Below are positions 61,401 through 63,992 of a stretch of DNA of 64,000 nt, piece by piece (the stretch's first letter is position 1; each line of letters starts with the position of its first letter). Origin of the DNA: Muscardinus avellanarius. Taxonomy: Eukaryota > Chordata > Mammalia > Rodentia > Gliridae. The notes under the pieces are model-generated. The model saw only the letters and a program-made list of their open reading frames with translations, made no database searches and was not told where the DNA came from. Made by a program: the position numbers and the translations under genes. The stretch lies in assembly GCA_963383645.1 (NCBI GenBank), contig OY726576.1, forward strand, positions 13,711,659 to 13,775,658, read 5' to 3'.

Positions 61401-62200
61401 GTAAGACCCTTTTTCAAAATAAAGAATTAGCTGGGCGTGGTGGCGCAAGCTTGTAATCCCTGTGTTTGGGAGGCGGAGACAGGAGGATCGCGCAGGTTCG
61501 AAGCCAGCCATCCTGGCTTAAGAGACTCTGTTTTCAAAAATAAAGAAAAGTACAAAATAGGTCTGGGAGTGTAGCCTGGAGGTAGAAGGGCTTCCAGGAA
61601 CCCCAGTACCACAAAAAAAAAAAAAAAAAAAATTAAAAATAGGGCTGGAGGTGTAGCTCTGAGGTACAGTGCCTCTTTGTTCAATACCCAGAACTACAAA
61701 AAAAAAAAAAAAAAAAAAAATTGCTGGGTTCAATCCCCAGTACAAAAAACAAAACATTTGTTTCTTAGATTAATGCTAGTTATTTCTGGTTTTGCTCATG
61801 GTTCAAATCACTCAAAGCCATGGACTATTTCCTTCTGTTTTTAAAGACGATGGGTTATGCTTGTGCTTGAAATAAGAACTCCATCTGTTTTATGACTTTC
61901 TTCTATCTCAACAGTTCCTCAACCCTTACACTTCTCTATGAGTAAACTTCCTGGAGTACCGAAGTCGCCGGAGTACTTACCAGGCCTTTCACAGATGCTG
62001 CCATTGAGTGGATTGATGCACGTCGCAGCCTTCAATCCCCGAGTAATAGGTTCTGACAAGATCCCACAGAACCCAGCATCACTGGGCTCAGAAGGCATCC
62101 ACTGCAGTAAAGTGTTTGTAAACGGAGACATATCTTCCCAGCACCAGTAGGATACATTGATCTTCCGAAGGCCAACCCATGGGGTTAAGCTGAGCTTGGG
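22636..62200 (-). CDS. ATRN: Attractin, C-terminal 14 exons
   Basis: Attractin is a large type I membrane protein that acts as accessory receptor for agouti in melanocortin signalling and is needed for myelin upkeep; mutants are the mouse mahogany and rat zitter strains. The window encodes the last 581 aa in fourteen exons with perfect phase continuity. The order is the end of the C-type lectin domain (SYWCWEDMSPF), two PSI domains, two laminin-type EGF repeats, a membrane-proximal domain with several N-glycosylation sites, one transmembrane helix split by an intron, and a cytoplasmic tail with MASRPFA, ending PAQPGTCI. The paralogue ATRNL1 is similar, but the neighbour GFRA4 and the C-terminal sequence favour ATRN. 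If the human 29-exon structure holds, these are exons 16-29. Confidence 0.96.
22761..24345 (-). other. ATRN last intron, unique part
   Basis: A SINE-poor 1.6-kb stretch upstream of the last exon. A diverged ID-like piece (GTGTGGCTCACTGGTAGACC) occurs at about 23612-23730. Nothing else was recognised. Confidence 0.5.
24346..24360. repeat. Target-site duplication, left
   Basis: ATAAATTGTAATTCA matches ATAAATTATAATTCA at 27283-27297 in 14 of 15 positions and delimits the LINE insertion. Confidence 0.85.
24361..25329 (+). promoter_or_regulatory. L1 5'UTR with internal repeats
   Basis: The GC-rich leader contains an exact 20-bp repeat (CACCAGGCTCCAGAGAGGAG at 24603 and 24757) and a diverged copy of the 24622-24725 block at about 24890-24995. 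This is a tandem arrangement reminiscent of monomeric L1 promoters. Confidence 0.65.
25330..26245 (+). pseudogene. L1 ORF1 relic (nucleic-acid chaperone), 2 frameshifts
   Basis: The L1 ORF1 product is an RNA-binding trimeric chaperone. The start ATG at 25330 opens a 119-codon frame with a coiled-coil (FRESQKEIKDAINEVKASI, heptad pattern). The frame is broken at the A8 run near 25622-25629. It continues in another frame through the RRM-like domain (PRHIIVKMTNVEAKQRIL, RGKPIRTTPDF) and KARRAWSNIFQTLKENN, breaks again near 26050, and ends in a third frame (FHDKQKLKEFMSSKPALEKI) at the TAA 26243-26245. Only two indels separate it from an open frame, so the insertion is not ancient. Confidence 0.85.
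26430..26920 (-). mobile_element. Antisense L1 ORF2 fragment inside the element
   Basis: Read on the plus strand it shows the usual reverse-complement L1 landmarks in order: ACCCTTTTGTTGCCTGTGCC, CATATCCAAGAAATCACTGC, TATTTTGAGTTAATATTTG and ATTGTAGCTTTATATGG. It appears more diverged than the surrounding ORF1. Confidence 0.75.
27283..27297. repeat. Target-site duplication, right
   Basis: ATAAATTATAATTCA directly follows the poly(A) of the L1-like element and pairs with the copy at 24346-24360. Confidence 0.85.
27322..27530 (+). mobile_element. B1-dID SINE
   Basis: Complete copy with GGGGGTGGTGGCGCACGC, linker CTACTTAGTGAGGCTCTCAG and tail ending in CCCCAGTACCACAAAAA. Confidence 0.9.
27766..27963 (+). 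mobile_element. B1-dID SINE, altered-tail subtype
   Basis: Head GCTGGGTGTGGTGGCGCACG with the short linker CCACGCTGGTGTAAGAGACC. Its tail reads GGCTTCCAGGAACCCCAGTA instead of the usual CCCTGGGTTC...CCCAGTA. Confidence 0.88.
28438..28552 (-). CDS. ATRN: ATRN exon, cytoplasmic tail (2nd from last)
   Basis: Acceptor TTCTTCTCCAG and donor GTGAGTGGG. It encodes TVPKPIALEPCFGNKAAVLS and LPRGLGGIPPPGQS, part of the intracellular tail of the long form. Phase 0 in, phase 1 out. Confidence 0.95.
28553..29360 (-). other. ATRN intron, unique
   Basis: No repeat or exon was recognised in this 0.8-kb stretch. Confidence 0.5.
29363..29562 (-). mobile_element. B1-dID SINE
   Basis: Reverse copy with TTACTGGGGATTGAACCTAA and head ACCACCATGCCTGGC, preceded by a short GT repeat. 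Confidence 0.88.
29563..30061 (-). other. ATRN intron, unique GC-rich
   Basis: No element was recognised. The minisatellite begins at its right end. Confidence 0.45.
30062..30627 (+). repeat. 56/57-bp minisatellite, 10 units
   Basis: Units begin at TATAAAG: 30066, 30123, 30179, 30235, 30291, 30347, 30404, 30460, 30517 and 30573. The shared core is GACATGGGCCACACACTGTA then AAAGGTGCTGGGCTAGGTCC. Variants (CACACC versus CACAC, TCTATG versus TCCATG, TATAGAG) create the one-base length differences. The last unit runs into an ID SINE, whose 5' end resembles the end of each unit. Confidence 0.95.
30605..30676 (+). mobile_element. ID SINE at the minisatellite end
   Basis: GTAGTAGAGCATCTGCTTTG and CTTGGTTCAACCCAAAGCCC match the two boxes of an ID element, followed by an A-rich tail. 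Confidence 0.75.
30855..30985 (-). mobile_element. Old B1-dID SINE fragment
   Basis: Reverse ID (CCCAGTACTGGGGACTAAAT, TGCTCCACCACTAAGCTATA) and the start of a B1 body. Strongly diverged. Confidence 0.65.
31232..31379. repeat. (GA)n tract, about 148 bp
   Basis: Nearly pure GA with a few GG interruptions (GAGAGGAGAG). It makes the long Arg/Glu and Ser/Leu open frames seen here, which are not genes. It is 265 bp from an ATRN exon. Confidence 0.98.
31391..31592 (-). mobile_element. B1-dID SINE next to ATRN exon
   Basis: Reverse copy from GCGGGTCTGGGGATGGAACC to GGCACCACGCCCAGC. It ends 52 bp from the splice donor side of the next ATRN exon. Confidence 0.9.
31645..31752 (-). CDS. ATRN: ATRN exon with MASRPFA motif
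   Basis: Acceptor GTTCATTAG, donor GTGAGAACG. It encodes QLLREMQQMASRPFASVNVA and DEEPPDLIGGSIK. The MASRPFA motif is shared by the tails of ATRN, ATRNL1 and MEGF8, and in MEGF8 it binds the ubiquitin ligase MGRN1 (mahoganoid). Phase 0 to 0. Confidence 0.96.
31968..32018. repeat. (GT)n microsatellite
   Basis: About 25 GT units before a SINE poly(T). Confidence 0.96.
32033..32240 (-). mobile_element. B1-dID SINE
   Basis: Reverse copy with GCGATACTAGGGGTAGAACC and head CACCACCATTCCTGGC. Confidence 0.9.
32242..32380 (-). mobile_element. B1 SINE without ID tail
   Basis: B1 part only, from AACAGATTCTCATTAAGTTG to GCACCACCACGCCCAGC, head-to-tail with the previous copy. Confidence 0.85.
32394..32453. 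repeat. (TTC)n microsatellite
   Basis: About 20 TTC units leading into a poly(T) of the next SINE. Confidence 0.97.
32455..32659 (-). mobile_element. B1-dID SINE
   Basis: Reverse copy with GTAGTACTATTGGGGATGGA. It stops at GGGATTACAAGTA, so the head end is missing. Confidence 0.87.
32769..32864. repeat. Old B1 scrap, (CTAA)n and (CTTC)n
   Basis: GAGGCCAGCCTGGGCAACAC is a short B1-like scrap. It is followed by CTAA repeats (about 32803-32820) and CTTC repeats (32821-32864). Confidence 0.8.
32865..33057 (-). mobile_element. B1-dID SINE
   Basis: Reverse copy, GCAGTACTGGGATGAAACAG to CACCACCATGGCCAGC, GCGATCCTCCTG subtype. Confidence 0.88.
33366..33568 (+). mobile_element. B1-dID SINE
   Basis: Complete, older copy: GTCAGGTATGATGGTGCATA head, ID tail GTGTAGCTTGGAGGTAGAAT. 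Confidence 0.87.
33570..34283 (-). other. ATRN intron, mostly unique
   Basis: Only a diverged antisense ID element is recognised, at about 33995-34069 (GCGAGGCAAGCACTGCCCCG, GAGCTCCAGCCCC). Confidence 0.5.
34284..34362 (-). CDS. ATRN: ATRN exon, second half of transmembrane helix
   Basis: Acceptor TCTCTCAACAG, donor GTAAGCCTC. It encodes CFLSLLLVAAVVWKIKQSCW then ASRRRE, i.e. the rest of the membrane helix and the basic stop-transfer region. Phase 2 in, 0 out. Confidence 0.96.
34646..34760 (+). mobile_element. B1-dID SINE, truncated
   Basis: Starts at GAGGCCAGCCCCAGCAATAT. The tail GGTATAGCTCAGAGGTAGAA lacks several bases before CCCCAGTACC. Confidence 0.75.
34894..35091 (+). mobile_element. 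B1-dID SINE
   Basis: Complete: GCCAGGCATGGTGGCACAC head, tail ending in GCCTCAGTATCACATGCAC. Confidence 0.88.
35124..35319 (-). mobile_element. B1-dID SINE
   Basis: Reverse copy with AGTACTGGGGATGGAATCTA and GTGCCATCATGCCCAGC. Confidence 0.88.
35322..35765 (-). mobile_element. L1M 3'-end fragment
   Basis: On the plus strand it reads ATTTTAATTGACACATAGCT ... CTCGGCTTATTTCACTTAAT ... TCCCTCCATGTTGCTGTAAA, the reverse complement of an old L1 3'UTR. It has two internal short tandem duplications. Confidence 0.75.
35780..36000 (-). mobile_element. B1-dID SINE
   Basis: Near-consensus reverse copy: GGTGCTACTGGGAGTGGAAC to GCACCACCACGCCCGGC. Confidence 0.92.
36040..36231 (-). mobile_element. B1-dID SINE
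   Basis: Reverse copy lacking poly(T) and the tail end. It starts GGTGAACCCAGGGACTTTTC and ends CTACCACGCCTGGC. Confidence 0.88.
36421..36495 (+). mobile_element. ID SINE
   Basis: A stand-alone ID with both promoter boxes (GGATGTAGCTCAGTGGGAGG, GGGTTCAATTCC) and a purine-rich tail. Confidence 0.8.
36496..37181 (-). other. ATRN intron, unique
   Basis: Nothing recognised apart from a GGAAGG-rich patch near 36500-36535. Confidence 0.45.
37182..37290 (+). mobile_element. Diverged B1-dID SINE
   Basis: GGTCGGGTGCGGTGGTGCCC head. The body is rearranged, with AGTAGGAGACAGTAGGAC. Confidence 0.7.
37291..37470 (+). mobile_element. B1-dID SINE, altered-tail subtype
   Basis: GCCGGGTGTGGTGGCACATG head, short linker (GCTGGCTTAAGAGACCCTG) and tail GCTTCTAGGAACCCCAGTAC. 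Inserted in the linker of the previous element. Confidence 0.87.
37483..37672 (+). mobile_element. B1-dID SINE
   Basis: GAGCATGGTGGCACATGCTT head, tail GAGGTATAGCTCAGAAGTAG. Confidence 0.85.
37689..37747. repeat. (CA)n microsatellite
   Basis: CA repeats with CTCACA interruptions after the SINE tail. Confidence 0.95.
37908..38112 (-). mobile_element. B1-dID SINE
   Basis: Reverse copy preceded by a GT repeat; TTACTGGGAATGGAACCCAG to GCCACCACCCCGGGC. Confidence 0.9.
38554..38615 (-). CDS. ATRN: ATRN exon, first half of transmembrane helix
   Basis: Acceptor CTCTGCCACAG, donor GTAATTTCC. It encodes IAFSQHSNFMDLVQFFVTFF, entering the membrane helix. Phase 0 in, 2 out. The intron upstream (38616-47733) is 9.1 kb and holds arm 2 of the inverted duplication. 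Confidence 0.96.
38616..39528 (-). other. ATRN intron, unique
   Basis: No repeat was recognised. Open frames on both strands lack splice or domain signals. Confidence 0.45.
39529..39659 (+). mobile_element. B1 SINE without ID tail
   Basis: GGCATCGTGTCACAAGCCTG to GCCCTATTTAAAAAAAACC; moderately diverged. Confidence 0.75.
39660..40409 (-). other. ATRN intron, unique
   Basis: No repeat or exon was recognised. GC-rich between 39950 and 40330. Confidence 0.45.
40410..40616 (-). mobile_element. B1-dID SINE
   Basis: Reverse copy; GGTTCTGGGGTTGGAACCCA to CGCCACCACGCCTGGC. Confidence 0.9.
40966..41163 (+). mobile_element. B1-dID SINE, 'GCGGTTCGCGGACAG' subtype
   Basis: GCCGGGCGTGGTGGGCACGC head, GGTCGCGGTTCGCGGACAG, and tail GTAGCTCAGAGGTCAAATGC. 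Confidence 0.9.
41169..41978 (-). other. ATRN intron, unique
   Basis: GC-rich unique sequence flanking arm 2. No element recognised. Confidence 0.45.
41979..42870 (-). repeat. Inverted duplication, arm 2 (about 890 bp)
   Basis: Reverse complement of 501-1387 with only scattered differences. It lies in the 9.1-kb ATRN intron just upstream of the transmembrane exon. Its flanks are ordinary unique sequence on both sides (ATTTTTAAAGTACCGTG on the right), with no target-site duplication, unlike a retrotransposon. Arm 1 abuts a microsatellite, so arm 2 may be the original locus, but direction cannot be proven. Confidence 0.93.
42758..42837 (-). promoter_or_regulatory. Candidate CCAAT/TATA core promoter in arm 2
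   Basis: On the minus strand CCAAT (42833-42837) and TATAAAA (42758-42764) have the same spacing as in arm 1. Here they face the last ATRN exons, so an internal start near 42730 would give a transcript with the transmembrane and cytoplasmic exons only. Motif-based inference. Confidence 0.35.
42871..44310 (-). other. ATRN intron, mostly unique
   Basis: A diverged ID-like piece (GCTTGGTGGTAGAACAGGTA) occurs near 43990-44050, and an old LTR-like relic may lie at 44140-44300. The rest is unrecognised. Confidence 0.45.
44326..44514 (-). mobile_element. Old B1-dID SINE
   Basis: Reverse copy with GAGGTACTGGGGATTAAGCT and TGTGCCATCAAACCTGG; older than most copies. Confidence 0.8.
44644..44878 (-). 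mobile_element. B1-dID SINE
   Basis: Reverse copy; the linker has grown into a TATATC/GATA repeat near 44705-44732. Confidence 0.87.
44885..45425 (-). mobile_element. L1 ORF2/3' fragment
   Basis: On the plus strand it shows the reverse-complement L1 landmarks: GTGGTCGTCCACCTGCTTCA, CTACTTGTTGAAGGCCG, GTGTCCTTGTAATTAACCAC and ACAGTGTTTTGGTTACTGTG. Old and broken. Confidence 0.82.
45482..45684 (-). mobile_element. B1-dID SINE
   Basis: Reverse copy; GCAGTACTAGGGCTTGAACC to CACCACACCTGGC. Confidence 0.9.
45708..45881 (-). mobile_element. B1-dID SINE
   Basis: Reverse, older copy without poly(T); TTACTAGGAATTGAACCCAA to CCAAGCACCTGGC. Confidence 0.82.
45922..46090 (-). mobile_element. Diverged B1-dID SINE
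   Basis: Reverse copy with GTAGTAGTGAGGACTGAACC and GAGTAGCTGAGATTACAGGC; ends GCGCCATCGCCCAGC. Confidence 0.72.
46220..46418 (-). mobile_element. B1-dID SINE
   Basis: Reverse copy; GTGTGGGTCTGGGGATAGAA to GCACCACCATGCCCAGC. Confidence 0.88.
46419..47733 (-). other. ATRN intron, unique
   Basis: 1.3 kb without SINEs. No exon or RNA gene recognised. Its freedom from repeats next to the following exon could reflect constraint, but that is untested. Confidence 0.45.
47734..47891 (-). CDS. ATRN: ATRN exon, membrane-proximal domain
   Basis: Acceptor CTTCCTAACAG, donor GTAAGACGT. It encodes AGTQAGEEMPVVSKTNIKEY, NEKFDFRNHPNITFFVYVSN and FTWPIKIQ, with glycosylation sequons NIT and NFT. Phase 1 in, 0 out. 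Confidence 0.96.
47971..48170 (+). mobile_element. B1-dID SINE
   Basis: GCCGGGCGTGGTGGCGCACA head, full linker, tail GTAGCCCGGAGGTAGAAAGC, then an (AAT)n/(GAT)n repeat at 48171-48219. Confidence 0.92.
48218..48410 (+). mobile_element. MIR fragment
   Basis: GAACTCTTTCACGGTCTC, TCCTCACTTATAGATAACAA, AGAGCTGGGAATCGACACAG and GTGCCTTAACCCAGCTGGGC follow the MIR pattern. The SINE at its left looks inserted into it. Confidence 0.75.
48411..48844 (-). other. ATRN intron, unique
   Basis: No element recognised. Confidence 0.45.
48845..49050 (-). mobile_element. B1-dID SINE
   Basis: Reverse copy; GTGCTACTGGGGATAGAACC to GGCCACCATGCCTGGC. A short CTACATAATCT repeat follows. Confidence 0.9.
49225..49425 (+). 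mobile_element. MIR fragment
   Basis: ACACCAGGTACTTCGTTAAT, ATGGAGTCCTCACAGCATGC, CCCATTTCATGCATGAGAAC, GGTAACTTGCTCAATAGCAC and GCAGAATTAAAGTC match the MIR core in order. Confidence 0.82.
49553..49613. repeat. (TTTA)n microsatellite
   Basis: About 15 TTTA units at the 3' end of the inner SINE. Confidence 0.96.
49614..49813 (-). mobile_element. Inner B1-dID SINE
   Basis: GCGGGTCTGGGGATGGAACC to GCGCCACCATGCCCGGC, of the 'AACCGCGATCC' subtype; inserted in the outer element. Confidence 0.92.
50297..50487 (-). mobile_element. B1-dID SINE, altered-tail subtype
   Basis: Reverse copy with GTAGTAATGAGGATGGAACC, GGTACCTTAAGCCAGAGAGG and head GCCACCACACCCAGC. Confidence 0.88.
50642..50720 (-). CDS. 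ATRN: ATRN exon, membrane-proximal domain
   Basis: Acceptor ACCACTCATCAG, donor GTAAACATA. It encodes QNRDLDMFINASKNFNLNIT then WAASFS; sequons NAS and NIT. Phase 0 in, 1 out. Confidence 0.96.
50932..51092 (-). mobile_element. Old B1-dID SINE
   Basis: Reverse copy lacking the tail end: GGCATTCTATCTCTAAGCTA to GGCCACCACGCCCAGC. Confidence 0.78.
51453..51547 (-). CDS. ATRN: ATRN exon, membrane-proximal domain
   Basis: Acceptor TCCTTTTTCTAG, donor GTAAGGTTT. It encodes TLLIDYQFTFSLSQEDDRYY and TAINFVATPDE. Phase 1 in, 0 out. Confidence 0.96.
51548..52076 (-). other. ATRN intron, AT-rich
   Basis: No repeat recognised. A 95-codon open frame at 51805-52092 runs into a SINE and is likely chance. 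Confidence 0.45.
52077..52275 (+). mobile_element. B1-dID SINE
   Basis: AGCCGGGCGTGGTAGTGCAC head of the GCGGTTCGAGGACAG subtype; tail ends CCCCAGTACCAATCAATCAA. Confidence 0.9.
52456..52508 (-). CDS. ATRN: ATRN exon, end of laminin-EGF region
   Basis: A 53-bp exon; acceptor TATTTCTTCTAG, donor GTAAGTATT. It encodes CEVENRYQGNPLKGTCY. Phase 2 in, 1 out. Confidence 0.95.
52509..53311 (-). other. ATRN intron, unique
   Basis: 0.8 kb with no recognisable repeat or gene. Confidence 0.45.
53312..53510 (+). mobile_element. B1-dID SINE, altered-tail subtype
   Basis: GGCCGGGCGTGGTGGCGCAC, short linker (CCGCGCTGGTTTAAGAGACC), tail GGGCCTCCAGGAACCCCAGT. Confidence 0.92.
53511..54206 (-). other. ATRN intron, unique
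   Basis: No element recognised. Confidence 0.45.
54207..54300 (-). CDS. ATRN: ATRN exon, laminin-type EGF repeat 2
   Basis: Acceptor CCTCCCCCAG, donor GTGAGTACC. It encodes CKCNGHASLCNTNTGKCFCT and TKGVKGDECQL. Phase 1 in, 2 out. Confidence 0.96.
54301..55153 (-). other. ATRN intron, unique
   Basis: 0.85 kb without recognisable repeats. Confidence 0.45.
55154..55291 (-). CDS. ATRN: ATRN exon, laminin-type EGF repeat 1
   Basis: Acceptor GTCCCTTGCAG, donor GTAAGTCCA. It encodes CQCNGHSKCINQSICEKCEN, then HCETCISGFYGDPTNGGKCQ, the eight-cysteine laminin pattern. Phase 1 in, 1 out. Confidence 0.96.
55410..55515 (+). mobile_element. Old 7SL-derived B1 monomer
   Basis: GGGATCACTTGAACCCAGGA, GAGGCCAGCCTGGGCAGCAC and ACTCTGTCTCAAAAAC are an ancestral-type B1, unlike the young B1-dID copies. 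Confidence 0.7.
55700..55912 (-). mobile_element. B1-dID SINE, altered-tail subtype
   Basis: Long poly(T), GGTGGTACTGGGGTTCCTGG, GGTCTCCTAAGCCAGCGCGC and head GCGCCACCACGCCCGGC. Confidence 0.93.
55913..56399 (-). other. ATRN intron, AT-rich
   Basis: No element recognised. Confidence 0.4.
56400..56580 (+). mobile_element. B1-dID SINE, altered-tail subtype
   Basis: GCCGTGCATAGTGGCGCACA head, short linker, tail GAAGGGTTCCAGGAACCCCA. Confidence 0.9.
56640..56860 (+). mobile_element. L1 ORF2 fragment
   Basis: GACTCAAGCAGAAATAGAAA, TCTGAACAGACGTATAACAA and AGAGAAAGGCCCTAGCC are L1 reverse-transcriptase region landmarks; short and broken. Confidence 0.75.
56868..57060 (+). mobile_element. Old B1-dID SINE
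   Basis: GCAGAGTGTGGTGGCCCACA head, tail GTGGGTGGAGCTCAGAGGTA. Confidence 0.83.
57205..57422 (-). mobile_element. B1-dID SINE
   Basis: Reverse copy with TGGTGCAGGGAATTGAACTC and GGGCCACCATGTTTGGC. Confidence 0.83.
57424..57841 (-). mobile_element. Nested pair of B1-dID SINEs
   Basis: The outer copy (TTTTGATACTGGGGTTAAACC ... GAACCACCATGCCAGC) is split in its linker by a younger copy at 57510-57713 (GGTAGTACTGGGGGTGGAAC to GCCACCAGACCCGGC). Confidence 0.88.
58050..58368 (+). mobile_element. Two tandem B1-type SINEs
   Basis: A B1 without ID tail (CAGCTAGGTGTGATGGCACA, 58050-58168) is followed by a complete B1-dID (GTCAGGCGTGGTGATGCACA, 58170-58368). Confidence 0.85.
58369..58413. repeat. (AC)n microsatellite
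   Basis: About 22 AC units grown from the SINE tail. Confidence 0.96.
58445..58800 (+). mobile_element. B1-dID SINE with two extra ID tails
   Basis: A complete copy (GCCAGGCGTGGTGGCACAGG, to about 58636) is followed by further ID monomers at 58652-58705 and 58735-58790, each with its own A-rich tail. Confidence 0.87.
59015..59248 (-). CDS. ATRN: ATRN exon, PSI domain 2
   Basis: Acceptor TGTTTCCATAG, donor GTAAGATGC. It encodes ENCSGYCTCSQCLDQPGCGW, CTDPSNTGKGKCMEGSYKGP and NSSMCLEDSRYNWSFIQCP. PSI domains are small cysteine-knot modules of plexins, semaphorins and integrins. Phase 1 to 1. Confidence 0.96.
59249..59801 (-). other. ATRN intron, unique
   Basis: A 553-bp intron without repeats. 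Confidence 0.8.
59802..59987 (-). CDS. ATRN: ATRN exon, PSI domain 1
   Basis: Acceptor GGTTTAATTTCAG, donor GTAAGTGTG. It encodes NHSAKQCRTPCALRTACGEC, ECMWCSNMRQCVDSNAYVAS and FGQCMEWYTMSSCP. Phase 1 to 1. Confidence 0.96.
59988..60357 (-). other. ATRN intron, unique
   Basis: No element recognised. Confidence 0.45.
60358..60552 (+). mobile_element. B1-dID SINE
   Basis: AAGTGGGGCGTGGCGACTCA head, tail GATATAGGTTGGAGGTAGAA; moderately diverged. Confidence 0.82.
60941..61136 (-). mobile_element. B1-dID SINE, altered-tail subtype
   Basis: GGTGGTACTGGGGATGGAAC, GGTCTCTTAAGCCAGTGCAG, head GCGCCACCATACCTGGC. Confidence 0.92.
61280..61750 (+). mobile_element. SINE chain: B1, B1-dID and two extra ID tails
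   Basis: B1 without tail (61280-61426), full altered-tail B1-dID (61427-61620, GCTGGGCGTGGTGGCGCAAG), an extra ID monomer (61636-61705) and a partial ID (61723-61745, GGGTTCAATCCCCAGTAC), all same orientation and linked by A-runs. Confidence 0.88.
61981..62200 (-). CDS. ATRN: ATRN exon, end of C-type lectin domain
   Basis: Acceptor TTTTCTGTGTAG, donor GTAAGTACT. It encodes PKLSLTPWVGLRKINVSYWC, EDMSPFTNTLLQWMPSEPSD and GFCGILSEPITRGLKAATCI. Most upstream exon certain in this window. Phase 0 in, 1 out. Confidence 0.96.
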
Positions 62201-62466
62201 CTACACAGAAAACAGACAAATCCATGAAAATCAATCACCAATGTCTTGATCAAAACACGTATCTTGATTAAAAGAAAAAAACACACTAAGTATACCCCAC
62301 AGAGATAAGAAAATTTACTGTTTAGACTTAGCCAGGACAGTTTAGTATAGATCGATACTTTAATATAGCCATTTTACAAAGGACAAATATATAGCTCAAA
62401 GAAGTATTAAAATTTTCACAGAGATCAAAAGCAAAGCAATAATCAGGTTCCAAAATTTCTTTCTTT

Positions 62467-62665
62467 TTTTGGTATTAGGGTTTGAACTCAGAGGCATTCT
62501 ACTCTGAGCTACATCCCAGTCCTGTTTTAATTTTGAGGGTCTCACTAGGTTGATTCCTATTTTAATTTTGAAACAGGGTTTTGCTAGGTTGATGAGAGTC
62601 TCACTACTCACCGAGGCTGTTATCATCAAACCTGTGATCCTCCTGTCTCATCCTCCCAAGTACTA
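62467..62665 (-). mobile_element. Old B1-dID SINE
   Basis: Reverse copy with GGTATTAGGGTTTGAACTCA, a duplicated GGTCTCACTAGGTTGAT block and an end at CCCAAGTACTAGC. Confidence 0.78.
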
Positions 62666-62692
62666 GCACACTTCAAAATTTCTGCATCCTGC

Positions 62693-62812
62693 CAGGTGTG
62701 GTGGCGCACGCTTATCACCCCCGCGCTTGGGAGGCAGAGACAGGAGGATCGCGCAGGTTCGAAGTCAGCCGCGCACAATGGCTTAGGAGACCCTGTTTCC
62801 AAATTTTAAAAA
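62693..62812 (+). mobile_element. B1 SINE (short linker), no ID tail
   Basis: GCCAGGTGTGGTGGCGCACG to GAGACCCTGTTTCCAAATTT; directly followed by a full copy. Confidence 0.88.
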
Positions 62813-62816
62813 ATGT

Positions 62817-63085
62817 AGGCCGGGCATGGTGGCGCATGCTTGTAATCCCCGCGCTTGGGAGGCAGAGACAGGAGGATCGCGCAGGTTCGAAGCCAGCCGC
62901 GCTGGCGTAAGAGACCCTGTTTCAAAAATATAAAATAGGTCTGGGAGTGTAGCCCGGAGGTAGAAGGGCTTCCAGGAACCCCAGTACCACCAAAAAAAAA
63001 AAAAAAAAAAGTAAAAATAGGTCTGGGAGGGTAGCCCGGAGGCAGAAGGGCTTCCAGGAACCCCAGTACCACCCCCCCCAAAAAA
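62817..63085 (+). mobile_element. B1-dID SINE with duplicated altered tail
   Basis: GGCCGGGCATGGTGGCGCAT head and altered tail to 62995. The same tail (GGTCTGGGAGGGTAGCCCGG ... CCAGTACCACC) is repeated at 63013-63075. Confidence 0.92.
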
Positions 63086-63289
63086 AAAAATTCTGCATCC
63101 TATGACAAATACTATAGAGATGGTGACACCAAATCAGGTTTAAATATTTATTCATACATTAAATCATTTTACCCATATTACAAAATAACGGTAATGTGCC
63201 TGTCCTCAGCTCATAACCTAGGCCTGCCTGGACCGAGCTTGTCCAGATGGCTCAAGGTGCCAGCTTGCAGCACAGGGCACTGCTTTGTA

Positions 63290-63650
63290 CTTAAATTTTC
63301 TTCCCCAGCTTTACTGAGGTAAAACTCACAAAAGCCATGTTCATTTAGGTGTATGATGTTTTGGTCATGAATATTTGCCCCAGTCACCCTAGCAACTGCC
63401 ATTGTGTTCTCTGCTTCTATGAGTTACGCTTTTGCAGACTCTACATTTCAGTGAGGTCATGTTACATTTCTCTATGTCTGGGCTTATTCACTTTGCACAG
63501 TATATTCAAAGTTCACTCACATGGACAGAAACGGCATTTCCTTATTTTTAAGGATGAATAATATTCTACTCTGTATATGTGTGTGCATGCAAGCACACAA
63601 TGTATAACCACATTTTCTTTATTCATTCAATTTGACACTATGACTTATAC
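63290..63650 (-). mobile_element. L1M 3'-end fragment
   Basis: On the plus strand: CAGCTTTACTGAGGTAAAAC, CTGCTTCTATGAGTTACGC, GGGCTTATTCACTTTGCACA and AAGGATGAATAATATTCTAC, the reverse complement of an old L1 3'UTR. Confidence 0.82.
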
Positions 63651-63811
63651 AGAATGAATGCCTGGGATAGCTTCTGTTTCTTCCTGAAATATTTATCTCA
63701 TCACAATTAAAAAGATTTTTTAAATGAAAGTATAAAGTTTAACCCCAAGATGAAGGATACTACTCATTTCAGAAGTTGAAAAACAAAATGTACAGTGTAT
63801 TTCCAATTTTT

Positions 63812-63880
63812 TCTTTTTTGCAGGTCTGGGGATGGAACCCAGGGGCATTCGACCAGCAAGCTATATTCCCTACCTCAGAA
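63812..63880 (-). mobile_element. ID tail fragment
   Basis: GCAGGTCTGGGGATGGAACC and AGCAAGCTATATTCCCTACC without a B1 part. Confidence 0.75.
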
Positions 63881-63992
63881 AAATTATTGGTATGATAAAC
63901 AGCTTGAGATGTTATGAGCGGTCAAAGGTGTTCTTTGCTTCTAATTGTAAAACAAAAAGTTGCTTTGAGACTCATCCTCTGGCTTTACTCAC

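Noticed and set aside
59015..62200. Assignment to the paralogue ATRNL1
   Set aside because: PSI, EGF and C-terminal residues match attractin better, and GFRA4 is the known neighbour of ATRN.
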